49,020 nucleotides of DNA from MED-G78 sp964343355 (GCA_964343355.1 CAYFJC010000003.1:1-49020); one strand, 5' to 3'; counted from the stretch's first letter, positions 7,700-16,821 are shown. Notes: generated by a model from the letters alone, not told the origin. Made by a program: numbers and translations.

Positions 7700-8925
7700 T
7701 GAAAGTAGAAACTCAGGCACCAATATATTTAGACTATGCATCTACAACACCAGTTGATCCAAGAGTTGCCAGCAAAATGATGGAATATCTAACTCCTGAA
7801 GGAGAGTTTGGAAATCCAGCATCTAGATCTCATAGATACGGCTGGGCTGCTGATGAAGCTGTTGAAGAAGCAAGGTCACATGTTGCAAATTTAGTTAATT
7901 GTGATCCAAGAGAGATTGTTTGGACATCAGGCGCAACAGAGGCAGACAATCTAGCTATAAAAGGAGTAGCAAGATTTTATAAATCTAAAGGAAATCATAT
8001 TATTACCTCTAAAATTGAGCATAAGGCTGTTTTGGACCCATGTAGACAGTTAGAAAGAGAAGGTTTTGAGGTTACTTATCTTGATCCTAATGAGGGTGGA
8101 ATTATTACACCTGATGCAATAAAAGAGGCATTGCAGGAAAATACTATTCTAGTTTCAGTCATGCATATCAATAATGAGCTAGGAACACTTAATGATTTGG
8201 AAGGAATAGGGTCTATCGTTAGAAAGCATGGAGCTTTTTTCCATGTTGATGCAGCTCAAAGTACAGGTAAAGCGGAAATAGACTTATCTAAATTGCCAGT
8301 AGATTTAATGTCTTTTTCAGCTCATAAAACATATGGACCTAAAGGTATAGGAGCTCTTTATGTAAGAAGAAAACCAAGAGTCAGAATAGAAGCTCTTATT
8401 CACGGTGGTGGCCATGAGCGAGGCATGAGATCAGGGACTCTTCCAACTCATCAAATAGTAGGTATGGGTGAAGCATTTAGAATTGCTCAACAAGAAATGA
8501 GCACTGATTTGGCAAAGATTACTAATTTTCATGAGAAATTTCTTAAAGAGGCAATGAAAATAGAGCATGCATACATCAATGGTGATGTTAATAATAAGGT
8601 ACCAAATATATTAAATATCAGTTTTAATTTTGTTGAAGGTGAATCCTTAATAATGGGCCTAAAAGATATTGCTGTTTCTTCAGGATCAGCATGCACTTCT
8701 GCAAGTTTAGAGCCTTCTTATGTTTTAAGAGCTTTGGGTAGGAAAGATGAGTTAGCTCATAGTTCTATTAGATTTTCATTTGGAAGATTTACAGAAGAAG
8801 CAGATGTTCAAAGGACTATAGAGATCTTGGGCAATGTTGTAGAGAGGTTAAGAGAGTTATCCCCGCTATGGGAAATGCATTTAGATGGCATAGATCTTGA
8901 TGCAGTAGAGTGGGATACACATTAA
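7699..8925 (+). CDS. iscS: IscS cysteine desulfurase
   Basis: IscS is a PLP enzyme that takes sulfur from cysteine and passes it to IscU, tRNA thiolation and other acceptors. It has 408 residues, close to E. coli IscS. Visible sites are His108 (KIEHKA) over the PLP ring, the internal aldimine Lys210 (SAHKTYGPKG), and the catalytic Cys332 on the mobile loop SSGSACTS. The C-terminus is conserved in the region that docks IscU. I start at ATG 7699 because AAGGAG (7685-7690) lies 8 bases upstream; a TTG directly before it is also in frame. Confidence 0.97.
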   Translation: MKVETQAPIYLDYASTTPVDPRVASKMMEYLTPEGEFGNPASRSHRYGWAADEAVEEARSHVANLVNCDPREIVWTSGATEADNLAIKGVARFYKSKGNHIITSKIEHKAVLDPCRQLEREGFEVTYLDPNEGGIITPDAIKEALQENTILVSVMHINNELGTLNDLEGIGSIVRKHGAFFHVDAAQSTGKAEIDLSKLPVDLMSFSAHKTYGPKGIGALYVRRKPRVRIEALIHGGGHERGMRSGTLPTHQIVGMGEAFRIAQQEMSTDLAKITNFHEKFLKEAMKIEHAYINGDVNNKVPNILNISFNFVEGESLIMGLKDIAVSSGSACTSASLEPSYVLRALGRKDELAHSSIRFSFGRFTEEADVQRTIEILGNVVERLRELSPLWEMHLDGIDLDAVEWDTH

Positions 8926-8946
8926 TAATACATATAGGAGTATAAA

Positions 8947-9351
8947 ATGGCATATAGCAAAAAAGTAGTAGATAAGTTTAACGAGACACTCAACAATCCG
9001 CAGGCATTTAAAGTAGGAAAATTTGATCCAAAGGAAGTTAATGTAGGAACTGGAATGGTCGGAGCGCCAGCTTGTGGTGATGTAATGAAACTTCAAATTA
9101 AATGTGAGCAAAAGGGAAATACTCATATTATTAAGGATGTAAAGTTTAAAACTTATGGTTGCGGTTCTGCAATTGCATCATCTAGCGAATTAGTTGAAAT
9201 GCTTATAGGGATGACATTAGAGGAAGCTAAAGAGATTAAAAACAAAGAAATTGTCGATGCTTTAGAACTACCTCCTATAAAAATTCATTGCTCAGTATTA
9301 GCTGAGGATTCTATTAAACAAGCAATTCAAGATTTTGAATCAAAACAGTAA
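8947..9351 (+). CDS. iscU: IscU, Fe-S cluster scaffold
   Basis: IscU builds nascent [2Fe-2S] clusters from IscS sulfur. Ligands are C43 with D45 (GAPACGDVMKLQIK), C72 (KTYGCGSAIASSS) and C115 beside H114. The HscA-recognition motif, LPPVK in E. coli, is present as LPPIK (108-112). Compared with E. coli memory there are about six extra residues near 10-20 (FNETLNNPQAFKVG), where the usual text is HYENPRNVG. AGGAG at 8936-8940 supports the start. The neighbour after iscA is fdx, not hscB/hscA, which makes the kept LPPIK motif notable. Confidence 0.97.
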   Translation: MAYSKKVVDKFNETLNNPQAFKVGKFDPKEVNVGTGMVGAPACGDVMKLQIKCEQKGNTHIIKDVKFKTYGCGSAIASSSELVEMLIGMTLEEAKEIKNKEIVDALELPPIKIHCSVLAEDSIKQAIQDFESKQ

Positions 9352-9360
9352 ATTACTTAG

Positions 9361-9702
9361 ATGGACACTTTTAAACCAGCCGAACTTAATTTTTCTGATA
9401 AGGCTATAGAGCACTTTAATAAAAGTCTAGATAAAAGAGGAAATGGTTTAGGCATTCAAATAGGTATTAGAAAAGCCGGTTGTTCAGGGTATGAATACTT
9501 CTTTGAATTTGTTGATGAAGTAAAAGTAGATGATGCTATTTTTGAAAAAAATGGCTGTAAAATATTTGTTGATCAACATAGCCTTTCTTTTCTTAAAGGT
9601 ACTTTGGTCGATTATTCCGAAGAAGGATTAAATAAAGGAATTAAATTTGAAAACCCTAACGCAAAAGCTGTTTGCGGCTGCGGGGAAAGTTTCACCATAT
9701 AA
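9361..9702 (+). CDS. iscA: IscA, A-type Fe-S carrier
   Basis: This 113-residue A-type carrier delivers iron or Fe-S clusters to [4Fe-4S] apoproteins. The three invariant cysteines are C41 (KAGCSGYEY) and the CGCG pair C105/C107 nine residues from the C-terminus. The protein has about six extra N-terminal residues compared with E. coli IscA. It follows iscU by 9 bases and precedes fdx by 3, so it is in the same transcript. Its position between iscU and fdx favours IscA over the related SufA or ErpA. Confidence 0.94.
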   Translation: MDTFKPAELNFSDKAIEHFNKSLDKRGNGLGIQIGIRKAGCSGYEYFFEFVDEVKVDDAIFEKNGCKIFVDQHSLSFLKGTLVDYSEEGLNKGIKFENPNAKAVCGCGESFTI

Positions 9703-9705
9703 GCT

Positions 9706-10047
9706 ATGGCAAAAATAAAAATTTGGCCTCATGAGGAGCTCTGCCCCAATGGAGCAAATATCGAAAGTCTTCCAGATGAGACTATATGCGAGGCTGCACT
9801 TAGAGAAGGCATTAAAATAGAGCATGCATGCGAGATGTCCTGTGCTTGCACCACATGCCACTGCATTATAAGAAAAGGCTTTGAGAGACTCAATGATGCA
9901 AGTGATACCGAAGAGGATATGTTAGATAAGGCTTGGGGGTTGGAGCAAACCTCAAGATTAAGTTGCCAAGCAGTTCCACCTCTAGATGATGAGATAGAAA
10001 TTGAACTTCCAAAGTATAATATTAATCTGGTTTCAGAGGATCATTGA
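9706..10047 (+). CDS. fdx: Isc-type [2Fe-2S] ferredoxin
   Basis: This 113-residue adrenodoxin-like ferredoxin supplies electrons for cluster assembly on IscU. The cluster ligands follow the Isc spacing C42-x5-C48-x2-C51-x35-C87. Two extra cysteines (C46, C53) sit inside the binding loop, as in several bacterial Isc ferredoxins. The acidic C-terminal part DDEIEIELPKYNINLVSEDH ends like E. coli Fdx. In the usual operon hscB and hscA lie just upstream; here fdx starts 3 bases after iscA. The stop TGA shares its last base with the iscX start. Confidence 0.96.
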   Translation: MAKIKIWPHEELCPNGANIESLPDETICEAALREGIKIEHACEMSCACTTCHCIIRKGFERLNDASDTEEDMLDKAWGLEQTSRLSCQAVPPLDDEIEIELPKYNINLVSEDH

Positions 10048-10250
10048 TGAATGAATTAGATTGGCTAGATATTAACGATATAGCTATTGAGCTATATGAT
10101 AATTTTCCAGATATTGATCCTCAATGGATTAGTTTTCCAGATCTTCATAAAAAAGTTTGTGAATTAGATGGTTTTATAGGAGACCCAACTAAATCAAATG
10201 AACAAATTCTTGAAGCAATTCAGATGACATGGATAGAAGAATACAAATAA
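10047..10250 (+). CDS. iscX: IscX, IscS-binding regulator protein
   Basis: This small acidic protein of 67 residues has the family signature: WLDINDIAIELYDNFPDIDP at the start, then ISFPDLHKKVCEL, FIGDP and ILEAIQMTWIEE. IscX binds IscS at the same site as Fdx and frataxin and modulates cluster synthesis. The ATG at 10047 overlaps the fdx stop by one base (TGATG); a TTG one codon earlier is also in frame. Its presence as last gene matches the E. coli operon end and argues that the missing hscBA is an internal loss, not an operon break. Confidence 0.95.
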   Translation: MNELDWLDINDIAIELYDNFPDIDPQWISFPDLHKKVCELDGFIGDPTKSNEQILEAIQMTWIEEYK

Positions 10251-10289
10251 GTCTTCTATAATAGCGAAAATTTTTTAACAAGGATTAAT

Positions 10290-10715
10290 ATGACTACACA
10301 AAGAACACTTTCGATAATCAAACCAGATGCTGTTTCAAAAAATGTAATTGGTAAAATTTTATCAAGATTTGAAGATAATGGTTTAAAAATAATAGCAGGT
10401 AAGCTTATTTCTTTATCAGAGGAAATGGCATCCGGATTTTATGCAGAGCATGAAGGCAGACCTTTCTTCCCAGCCCTAATAGAATTTATGACATCTGGTC
10501 CTGTTTTTGTTCAGGTTTTAGAAGGCGATGACGCAGTTATGAAGAATAGAGAGTTGATGGGAAGTACCAATCCTGCAGACGCCGCTCCTGGAACAATAAG
10601 AGCAGATTTTGCTAAAAGCATAGATGCTAATGCTGTACATGGATCAGATTCTACTGAAAGCGCTGAAAGAGAAATCAATTATTTTTTTAATACAGAAGAG
10701 ATTACTTCAACTTAA
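10290..10715 (+). CDS. ndk: Nucleoside diphosphate kinase
   Basis: Ndk balances NTP and dNTP pools by phosphate transfer through a phospho-histidine. The 141-residue length is standard. The N-terminus TLSIIKPDAV, the middle RPFFPALIEFMTSGPV, and the active-site segment NAVHGSDS with catalytic His117 are all present. A short 39-base gap follows iscX; it holds TATAAT at 10257-10262 without a good -35, so an own promoter is only possible. AAGGA upstream supports the ATG. It is followed after two bases by rlmN, as in E. coli. Confidence 0.98.
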   Translation: MTTQRTLSIIKPDAVSKNVIGKILSRFEDNGLKIIAGKLISLSEEMASGFYAEHEGRPFFPALIEFMTSGPVFVQVLEGDDAVMKNRELMGSTNPADAAPGTIRADFAKSIDANAVHGSDSTESAEREINYFFNTEEITST

Positions 10716-10717
10716 TT

Positions 10718-11800
10718 TTGCAAGATAAAAAAAATCTATTAGGCTACTCTCAAGAATCTTTAGAAGTTTTTTTTAAAGATATTGGAGAGCCTCCTTTTAG
10801 AGCTAAGCAGTTATTAAAATGGGTTCATCAAAAGGGCGAATTAGATTTTGAAATGATGACTGATTTTAATAAGGATTTAAGATCTAGATTAAAAGAAATA
10901 GCAGTACTAAAAACACCATTAGTTAAAAATGTTCTCACGTCTGAAGAGGGTACAAAAAAATATTTAGTTGAACTAGACTCAGGATCTTCTATCGAGATGG
11001 TCAGAATTCCTGAAAAGAAAAGAATGACTTTATGTATATCTTCTCAAGCTGGATGTGCTCTTCAGTGTACTTTTTGTGCCACAGGAGCCCAGGGCTTTGA
11101 TCAAAACCTCACATCTGATGAAATAATTGGTCAAGTGTGGCTTGCTAATTTTTATGATAGAAACGAGGCCCCTATAACTAATGTTGTGTTTATGGGTATG
11201 GGTGAGCCACTTTTAAACTTCAATCCAGTTATGGAATCTGTTGATATTATGCGGAATCAAATAGCCTATTGTTTATCAAGAAAAAGAATTACCATCAGCA
11301 CCTCTGGCATCGTTCCTCAAATCAACAAATTAGCAGACATGACAGATATCTCACTTGCAATATCACTTCATGCTGCAGAAAATGAGTTGAGGGATATTAT
11401 CGTACCCATCAACAAGAAGTATCCAATTAAAGAATTACTTAATTCATGTAAAAACTATTTGTCGAAACAGACAGGTAAGAGAAACATAACTATTGAATAT
11501 ATTTTAATAGACGGAATTAATGATTCCATTAAGCATGCTGCAAGCCTATCGAAAGTCTTAGCTAACTTGTCATGTAAGATAAATTTAATTCCATTTAATC
11601 CATTTGACGGAAGTGACTACAAAAGATCAACAGATAAAAATATTTATGCATTTAAAAATTATTTAGTCAATAAGGGCTATATCACAACTTGCAGAATTAC
11701 TAGAGGGGATGCAATTGATGGGGCTTGTGGTCAGCTTGTAGGAAACTTGAAAAAGACAATTAAAGGAAAAAGCATTATTCAGCATACAAGCATTCATTAG
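10718..11800 (+). CDS. rlmN: RlmN, dual-specificity 23S rRNA/tRNA adenine-C2 methyltransferase
   Basis: This radical-SAM enzyme methylates A2503 of 23S rRNA and A37 of certain tRNAs. It has 360 residues. The [4Fe-4S] motif C113-x3-C117-x2-C120 lies in SSQAGCALQCTFCATG, and GMGEPLLN binds SAM. The conserved C-terminal Cys that forms the protein-RNA adduct is in DGACGQL. The start is taken as TTG 10718 because the N-terminal text (NLLGYSQESLEVFF) is family-like and no ATG occurs before residue 46. It depends on Fe-S supply from the isc operon just upstream. Confidence 0.96.
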   Translation: MQDKKNLLGYSQESLEVFFKDIGEPPFRAKQLLKWVHQKGELDFEMMTDFNKDLRSRLKEIAVLKTPLVKNVLTSEEGTKKYLVELDSGSSIEMVRIPEKKRMTLCISSQAGCALQCTFCATGAQGFDQNLTSDEIIGQVWLANFYDRNEAPITNVVFMGMGEPLLNFNPVMESVDIMRNQIAYCLSRKRITISTSGIVPQINKLADMTDISLAISLHAAENELRDIIVPINKKYPIKELLNSCKNYLSKQTGKRNITIEYILIDGINDSIKHAASLSKVLANLSCKINLIPFNPFDGSDYKRSTDKNIYAFKNYLVNKGYITTCRITRGDAIDGACGQLVGNLKKTIKGKSIIQHTSIH

Positions 11801-11808
11801 GTGTCTAA

Positions 11809-12552
11809 ATGCCAAAAGTAATTAAATCAGTAAAAATAGGCTCAAAATTCTTAGAAGCAAGATCTAAATTAAATCTCTCTCTCAATGATATTTCAAAAAA
11901 TATTCATATAAACATTAAATATCTTGAAGCCATAGAGAGTGATGATTATTCATTATTTCCCGCTAGAGCATTTGCTATTGGCTATTTTAATAAATATTCA
12001 GATTTTCTTGGAATAAAAGATCCATTTCCAGTTAATACGGATGACAGAATTTTAAATTCTAAAGAGAATAAAACTAAGTCTTCAAGGAAGCGAATCTCAG
12101 AAGTTGAGTTATTTATAAAAGAAAATTTAATTACAATATCAACAATCTTTATATTAATACTTTTAATTACATTTATTATATTTACCTCAGCGATATCCGA
12201 ATCAAGTGATATAGAAATAATTAATGATGAGACGCTTAATATCGAGCCGATTAGCGTTATTGAGAAAATAAGTAATGATAAATTGATAGCTAAACCTATC
12301 GTTAAGAATAGCAATCTAATGCTGATATTTTCAGGTCCTTGTTGGGTTGAAATATATTTAAATAATGAAAAACGTTTAATCTATAAGTTATATAATAAAG
12401 ATGAGATTTTAGGAGTAGAGATTGAAAAAAGCTTTACACTTGTAATAGGTAATATTGATAATGTAAAAGCCACATACGGAGGCGAAATTATTAATTTTAT
12501 TAATAATGTTAATAAGCAAAAAGTAAGTACAACTATATTTAATAATGAGTGA
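11809..12552 (+). CDS. rodZ: RodZ-like cytoskeletal membrane protein
   Basis: This 247-residue protein has the RodZ plan: an N-terminal Xre-type helix-turn-helix (about 14-75, with SLNDISKNIHINIKYLEAIE), a basic linker, one membrane span at about 108-128, and a short periplasmic DUF4115-like domain that ends near residue 240. RodZ links MreB filaments to the elongasome. The periplasmic part is shorter than in E. coli (337 residues) and lacks a long Pro/Thr linker. Position between rlmN and ispG matches the enterobacterial order. It overlaps ispG by 8 bases. Confidence 0.87.
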   Translation: MPKVIKSVKIGSKFLEARSKLNLSLNDISKNIHINIKYLEAIESDDYSLFPARAFAIGYFNKYSDFLGIKDPFPVNTDDRILNSKENKTKSSRKRISEVELFIKENLITISTIFILILLITFIIFTSAISESSDIEIINDETLNIEPISVIEKISNDKLIAKPIVKNSNLMLIFSGPCWVEIYLNNEKRLIYKLYNKDEILGVEIEKSFTLVIGNIDNVKATYGGEIINFINNVNKQKVSTTIFNNE

Positions 12553-13642
12553 TTGGATTAAAAGAAAAGAGACTAAAACAGTCAATGTTGGCGGCGTGTT
12601 AGTTGGTGGAAAAAATCCTATTGCTATTCAATCAATGACAAATACCAATACGTGTGATGTTATTTCAACAGTTAATCAGATCAATGATCTCCAGGCAGCT
12701 GGAGCGGATATTGTAAGAGTATCAGTCCCCGGTTTTGATGAGGCAGCAGCCTTTAAAGAGATAAGAAAAGCTGTAAGTATTCCCCTGGTCGCAGATATTC
12801 ATTTTGATTACAAGATCGCGCTAGAGGTTGCAGATACTGCTGACTGCTTGAGAATAAATCCAGGCAATATAGGCAAAGAAGATAGAGTCAGAGAGGTAAT
12901 ACAAGCTGCAATAGATAATAATGTTCCAATAAGAGTTGGGGTGAATGCAGGCTCAATGGAAAAAGATCTTCAAAAAAAATATGGTGAACCAAATGCTGAT
13001 GCATTAGTTGAATCAGCTATGCGTCATGTGGATATTTTAGATAAATTTAACTTTAAAAATTATAAAATGAGCTTAAAAGCTTCAAATATAGAGATGACGG
13101 TTGAAGCATATAGAAAAATATCAAAAATCATTAATCAGCCACTTCACTTAGGTATTACAGAGGCCGGAAGTTATAGAGCGGGAACTGTTAAATCCTCTAT
13201 AGGTGTAGGCATGCTTTTAACCGAAGGAATAGGAGACACTATTAGAATTTCTTTAGCTTCAGATCCAGTAGATGAAATTAAGATTGGCTGGGATATTTTA
13301 AGAAGTCTTAATATAAGAAGTAGGGGGGTTAAAATAATTGCTTGTCCAAGCTGTTCTAGACAAAACTTTAATGTCATTGAGGTTGTAAATGCACTTGAGG
13401 AAAGGTTTGAAGATATATCTGAAGACATAGAAATTGCTATTATAGGATGCTACGTAAACGGTCCTGGTGAATCTAAAGCAGCTGATATAGGTCTTACAGG
13501 AGCATCTCCAAAAAATTTATTATATATTGATGGTATTCCTGATAAAAAAATTGCCAATGAAAACCTAATAGATGAATTAGAGCATCAAGTAAGAGAAAAA
13601 TTATCATTAAGAAATGATTCCAACGTTATTGTGAGAGGCTAA
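12545..13642 (+). CDS. ispG: IspG, HMB-PP synthase ([4Fe-4S])
   Basis: IspG reduces 2-C-methyl-erythritol 2,4-cyclodiphosphate to HMBPP, the step before IspH in the MEP isoprenoid pathway. At 365 residues it is the short proteobacterial form: TIM barrel (PIAIQSMTNT at 25-34) plus ferredoxin-like C-terminal domain. Cluster ligands are C267 and C270 (ACPSCSR), C302 (GCYVNGPGE) and E309. The next enzyme, IspH, is encoded at 41446-42402. The start overlaps rodZ by 8 bases and the stop directly abuts hisS. Confidence 0.98.
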   Translation: MSDWIKRKETKTVNVGGVLVGGKNPIAIQSMTNTNTCDVISTVNQINDLQAAGADIVRVSVPGFDEAAAFKEIRKAVSIPLVADIHFDYKIALEVADTADCLRINPGNIGKEDRVREVIQAAIDNNVPIRVGVNAGSMEKDLQKKYGEPNADALVESAMRHVDILDKFNFKNYKMSLKASNIEMTVEAYRKISKIINQPLHLGITEAGSYRAGTVKSSIGVGMLLTEGIGDTIRISLASDPVDEIKIGWDILRSLNIRSRGVKIIACPSCSRQNFNVIEVVNALEERFEDISEDIEIAIIGCYVNGPGESKAADIGLTGASPKNLLYIDGIPDKKIANENLIDELEHQVREKLSLRNDSNVIVRG

Positions 13643-14887
13643 ATGACTAAAATTAATTCCTTAAGAGGCATGCCTGATTTTTACTCTGATGATCTAATTA
13701 GCTGGAGCCCTGTTGAAAATAAACTAGAAAAAATTTTTAAATCATATTCCATTAATGAAATAAGAACACCTATCATGGAGTACACGGATTTATTTAAACG
13801 ATCTGTCGGTGATACTTCAGATATTGTTAACAAAGAAATATATTCATTTAATGATAGAAATGATCAAAGTTTAAGTCTCCGCCCAGAAGGAACAGCGGGC
13901 GTTATAAGATCGATAATTGAAAAAAAATTAGACCAACAACAATCAAAACTTTGGTATATGGGTCCTATGTTTAGATACGAAAGACCTCAAAAAGGAAGAT
14001 ATAGACAATTTCATCAAGCGGGTGTTGAAATTTTAGGATATCCGGAGGGGCAAGCAGATTTTGAGCTAATTTCTATGATCTGCTCAATAATTAATGGCTT
14101 AGACATAAAGAACGCAAAATTAAAAATAAATCATCTTGGAGATAAAGACTCCAAAAAAGAATTTTCAAAAGCCTTGGTTGAGTATTTAATGCCTTATAAA
14201 GACAAGATGGATGAAAAAGATCTAGAGAGACTTGGTAAAAATCCTTTAAGAATTCTAGATACAAAGGATTTAAGTATGCAGGAAATTCTTAAAGATGCAC
14301 CTTCTCTTAATAATTTTATTTCTGATTCTGCAAACTTATTACTCTCATCAATTCAGAAAACGTTTAGTGATTTATGCATTATAGAAATAGATAATACTCT
14401 CGTGAGAGGTCTTGATTACTATACAGGGTTAGTTTTTGAAGCATCTTCAACTGATTTAGGAGCTCAAGATGCATTTATAGGTGGAGGAAGATACGATAAT
14501 CTTGCAAATACTCTTGGTGGCAAAGACATGCCAGCAATAGGACTTGCAATAGGTTTAGAGAGGATAATATCAATTTCTTCAATAACTAAAAATATTGAAA
14601 AAAAGGTTGTCTTTATAAGTTCTACTAGCAATATAGCCCCATTAGCATTTAAAATAGCGAACCAGTTAAGAACTGCTAATTCAGATGTCTCGTTAGACAT
14701 GGATTTAACTGATAGCAGTATAAAAGCTAAGCTAAGAAGAGCTAATAAAACAAATGCTACGCATGCATTTATTTTAGGTGATGAAGAGATAAGCACTAAT
14801 AAGCTTATTGTTAAGTCATTAAGAGACGACGATGAACAAGTTAGTATGAGTATTAATGAATGTATAGAATTTTATAAAAAGATCTAA
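13643..14887 (+). CDS. hisS: Histidyl-tRNA synthetase
   Basis: This class II aminoacyl-tRNA synthetase has 414 residues, close to E. coli HisS (424). Motif 1 is near RTPIMEYTDLF, motif 2 is MFRYERPQKGRYRQFHQAGVE, and the His-specific signatures RGLDYYTGLVFE and motif 3 AIGLAIGLERI are clear. The C-terminal anticodon-binding domain runs from about 325. The ATG follows the ispG stop with no gap, so the two are probably translationally coupled. Nothing unusual was seen. Confidence 0.97.
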   Translation: MTKINSLRGMPDFYSDDLISWSPVENKLEKIFKSYSINEIRTPIMEYTDLFKRSVGDTSDIVNKEIYSFNDRNDQSLSLRPEGTAGVIRSIIEKKLDQQQSKLWYMGPMFRYERPQKGRYRQFHQAGVEILGYPEGQADFELISMICSIINGLDIKNAKLKINHLGDKDSKKEFSKALVEYLMPYKDKMDEKDLERLGKNPLRILDTKDLSMQEILKDAPSLNNFISDSANLLLSSIQKTFSDLCIIEIDNTLVRGLDYYTGLVFEASSTDLGAQDAFIGGGRYDNLANTLGGKDMPAIGLAIGLERIISISSITKNIEKKVVFISSTSNIAPLAFKIANQLRTANSDVSLDMDLTDSSIKAKLRRANKTNATHAFILGDEEISTNKLIVKSLRDDDEQVSMSINECIEFYKKI

Positions 14888-14910
14888 TCTAAATATATAA
14901 GGATATAAAC

Positions 14911-15558
14911 ATGGCTGAACACAGTAATGATGAAGAAAGACTACTAGCGATAGTTGATTTTTTTAAGCACTATAGAAATCTTATACTTTCTATAGTTATA
15001 TCTATTTCATTTATAGGCATTGGGGCTTATGGAATAAAATACACTCAAGATTCTAAGAATAATTCAGCTGCAGTCATATACAGCAAATGGATGGAAGCAG
15101 TTTCTGCAGAAGATGCGAATTTACTGGATGATAATCTTTTATTTGATCAACTAATTGTTGATTATGGATCTACGGGATTTGCTCAATTTGCAATGATTAA
15201 GAAGGCGTCTGCGCTTGCTTCAAACTCCCAGTTTGATGAAAGTAAGATTTATTTCGAAGACTTAATAGATATATCTAGCGGACTCTTTGGTAACTCCCTT
15301 GTAAACAAGATGTCTAGAGTTAGTTTAGCTAGAATTTTGATATCTGAATCTAATTACTCTGAGGCCTTAAATGCCATAGAGGGTTTAATGGCAGGGTCTG
15401 ATCCATTGGTAAATGAATTGGCTGGAGATGCATTAGCAGGCCAAGCTAAAAATAGTTTAGCCATTGAGCAATATAATTTAGCTAAAGAGCTATATGATGA
15501 CGATGCATCAAAAAATGTAGTTATTATGAAACTTAATAATATTCAACTGGTCTTATAA
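14911..15558 (+). CDS. yfgM: YfgM-like membrane-anchored TPR protein (PpiD partner)
   Basis: This 215-residue protein has a short cytoplasmic N-terminus (MAEHSNDEERLLAIVDFFKHYRN core), one membrane span at about 24-43, and a periplasmic TPR domain. This is the TPR_21/YfgM family plan. In E. coli YfgM works with PpiD at the SecYEG translocon and affects envelope stress signalling. It sits between hisS and bamB exactly as in E. coli, which is the best support because the sequence itself is divergent. AAGGA precedes the ATG. Confidence 0.85.
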   Translation: MAEHSNDEERLLAIVDFFKHYRNLILSIVISISFIGIGAYGIKYTQDSKNNSAAVIYSKWMEAVSAEDANLLDDNLLFDQLIVDYGSTGFAQFAMIKKASALASNSQFDESKIYFEDLIDISSGLFGNSLVNKMSRVSLARILISESNYSEALNAIEGLMAGSDPLVNELAGDALAGQAKNSLAIEQYNLAKELYDDDASKNVVIMKLNNIQLVL

Positions 15559-15564
15559 ACAATT

Positions 15565-16821
15565 ATGAAATATTTATCACACTTATTAATTCTCATATTT
15601 TTAAGCTCATGCACAAGTATGGCTTTTTGGAACGATAGCGAAGAAGAAGTTGAGGCTAAAGAGCCTAGAAGTTTTGTTGATATTCTAAGTTTTTGGAATA
15701 ATGGGCCAGAAGAAGAAATTGATTTAACTGAGCCTAAGGCTCTAGTTGATATTTCTAATCAAAAAGAGCTTGTTTTAAATTGGGAGATCACTCTTGCTTC
15801 TGAGAGAAGTGCAACAGATTTTATTCCTAATCTTTCAGGCTCAGGGGATAATAAGTTAGGTGCTTTTTTACCAGCTTTTTCTGGTAAGACAATATTTTTT
15901 GCAAATAATAGTGGAGCTATAGGCTCCTTTGATCAGTCTTCAGGTAAAGAAAATTGGACCGCGCAAGTTACAGAGCTCTCTTCAGGTATTTCTGCAGGTT
16001 TTGGTGTACTTATTGTCGCTGGATCTCAAGGAGAATTGATTTGTTTGTCCCAAGCAGACGGTTCCACTCTTTGGTCTATAGACGCAGGAGCTGAAATTCT
16101 TGCACCAGCAGCTATCAATGCCAAACTAGTCTTGGTTAAGACAAGTTCAGGTGAGCTAAATGCATATAATATATCTGACGGTTCTAGAAAATGGTCTTAT
16201 AGGTCACAATTACCAGCACTTACATTACGTGGAAGTAGTCCTCCAGTTATAGAAGAAGAGCTGGTTTATGCGGCTTTTGATAATGGAAGACTTGGAGCCT
16301 TTCAGATAGATACAGGCTTTTTAGTCTGGGATGGAGCTATATCGTATGTAGAAGGCACATCAGAATTGGAAAATATGATAGATGCCGATGCTGCACCAGT
16401 TATAGAGGGTGGCTTATTATTTATTGCAAACTATCAAGGTCAGATAGCTGCTTTTGATCCTGCTCAAAGAAGAATTGTATGGGCTGAAAAAGCCTCATCT
16501 TTTTATTCTCCAGTCATTTCTAAGGGTGTTATGGCTATTCTTGAAACTGATTCAACTTTCACAACATATTCAACTAAAACTTTTATGCCATCATGGACTA
16601 ATGATGATTACTACTTGAGAGAGCTTTCAAATGCAGACTCTTACAAGGGGAGCATAGTAGTTGGTGATTTTGAGGGATATATTCACCTCTTAGACACATT
16701 AAATGGTAAAACAACAAGCAGAACAAAATTAACCAGAAGTCCAATTAAGACTATTATCACAAGAGCTGACAGTATCTTTATTGTAGATGAGAAATTTAAT
16801 TTATATTCAGTTAGTCACTAG
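15565..16821 (+). CDS. bamB: BamB, outer-membrane assembly lipoprotein (beta-propeller)
   Basis: This 418-residue lipoprotein of the BAM complex has a signal sequence ending in a lipobox with Cys16 (LSSC). Residues 20-70 contain an acidic stretch with a repeated element (WNDSEEEVEAKEPRSFVDI then WNNGPEEEIDLTEPKALVDI), which is not typical of E. coli BamB. Downstream are PQQ-like blades with repeated G-x4-FD-x3-G-x3-W patterns (SFDQSSGKENW, CLSQADGSTLW, AYNISDGSRKW, AFDPAQRRIVW). It lies 6 bases after yfgM and 14 before der. Confidence 0.92.
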   Translation: MKYLSHLLILIFLSSCTSMAFWNDSEEEVEAKEPRSFVDILSFWNNGPEEEIDLTEPKALVDISNQKELVLNWEITLASERSATDFIPNLSGSGDNKLGAFLPAFSGKTIFFANNSGAIGSFDQSSGKENWTAQVTELSSGISAGFGVLIVAGSQGELICLSQADGSTLWSIDAGAEILAPAAINAKLVLVKTSSGELNAYNISDGSRKWSYRSQLPALTLRGSSPPVIEEELVYAAFDNGRLGAFQIDTGFLVWDGAISYVEGTSELENMIDADAAPVIEGGLLFIANYQGQIAAFDPAQRRIVWAEKASSFYSPVISKGVMAILETDSTFTTYSTKTFMPSWTNDDYYLRELSNADSYKGSIVVGDFEGYIHLLDTLNGKTTSRTKLTRSPIKTIITRADSIFIVDEKFNLYSVSH

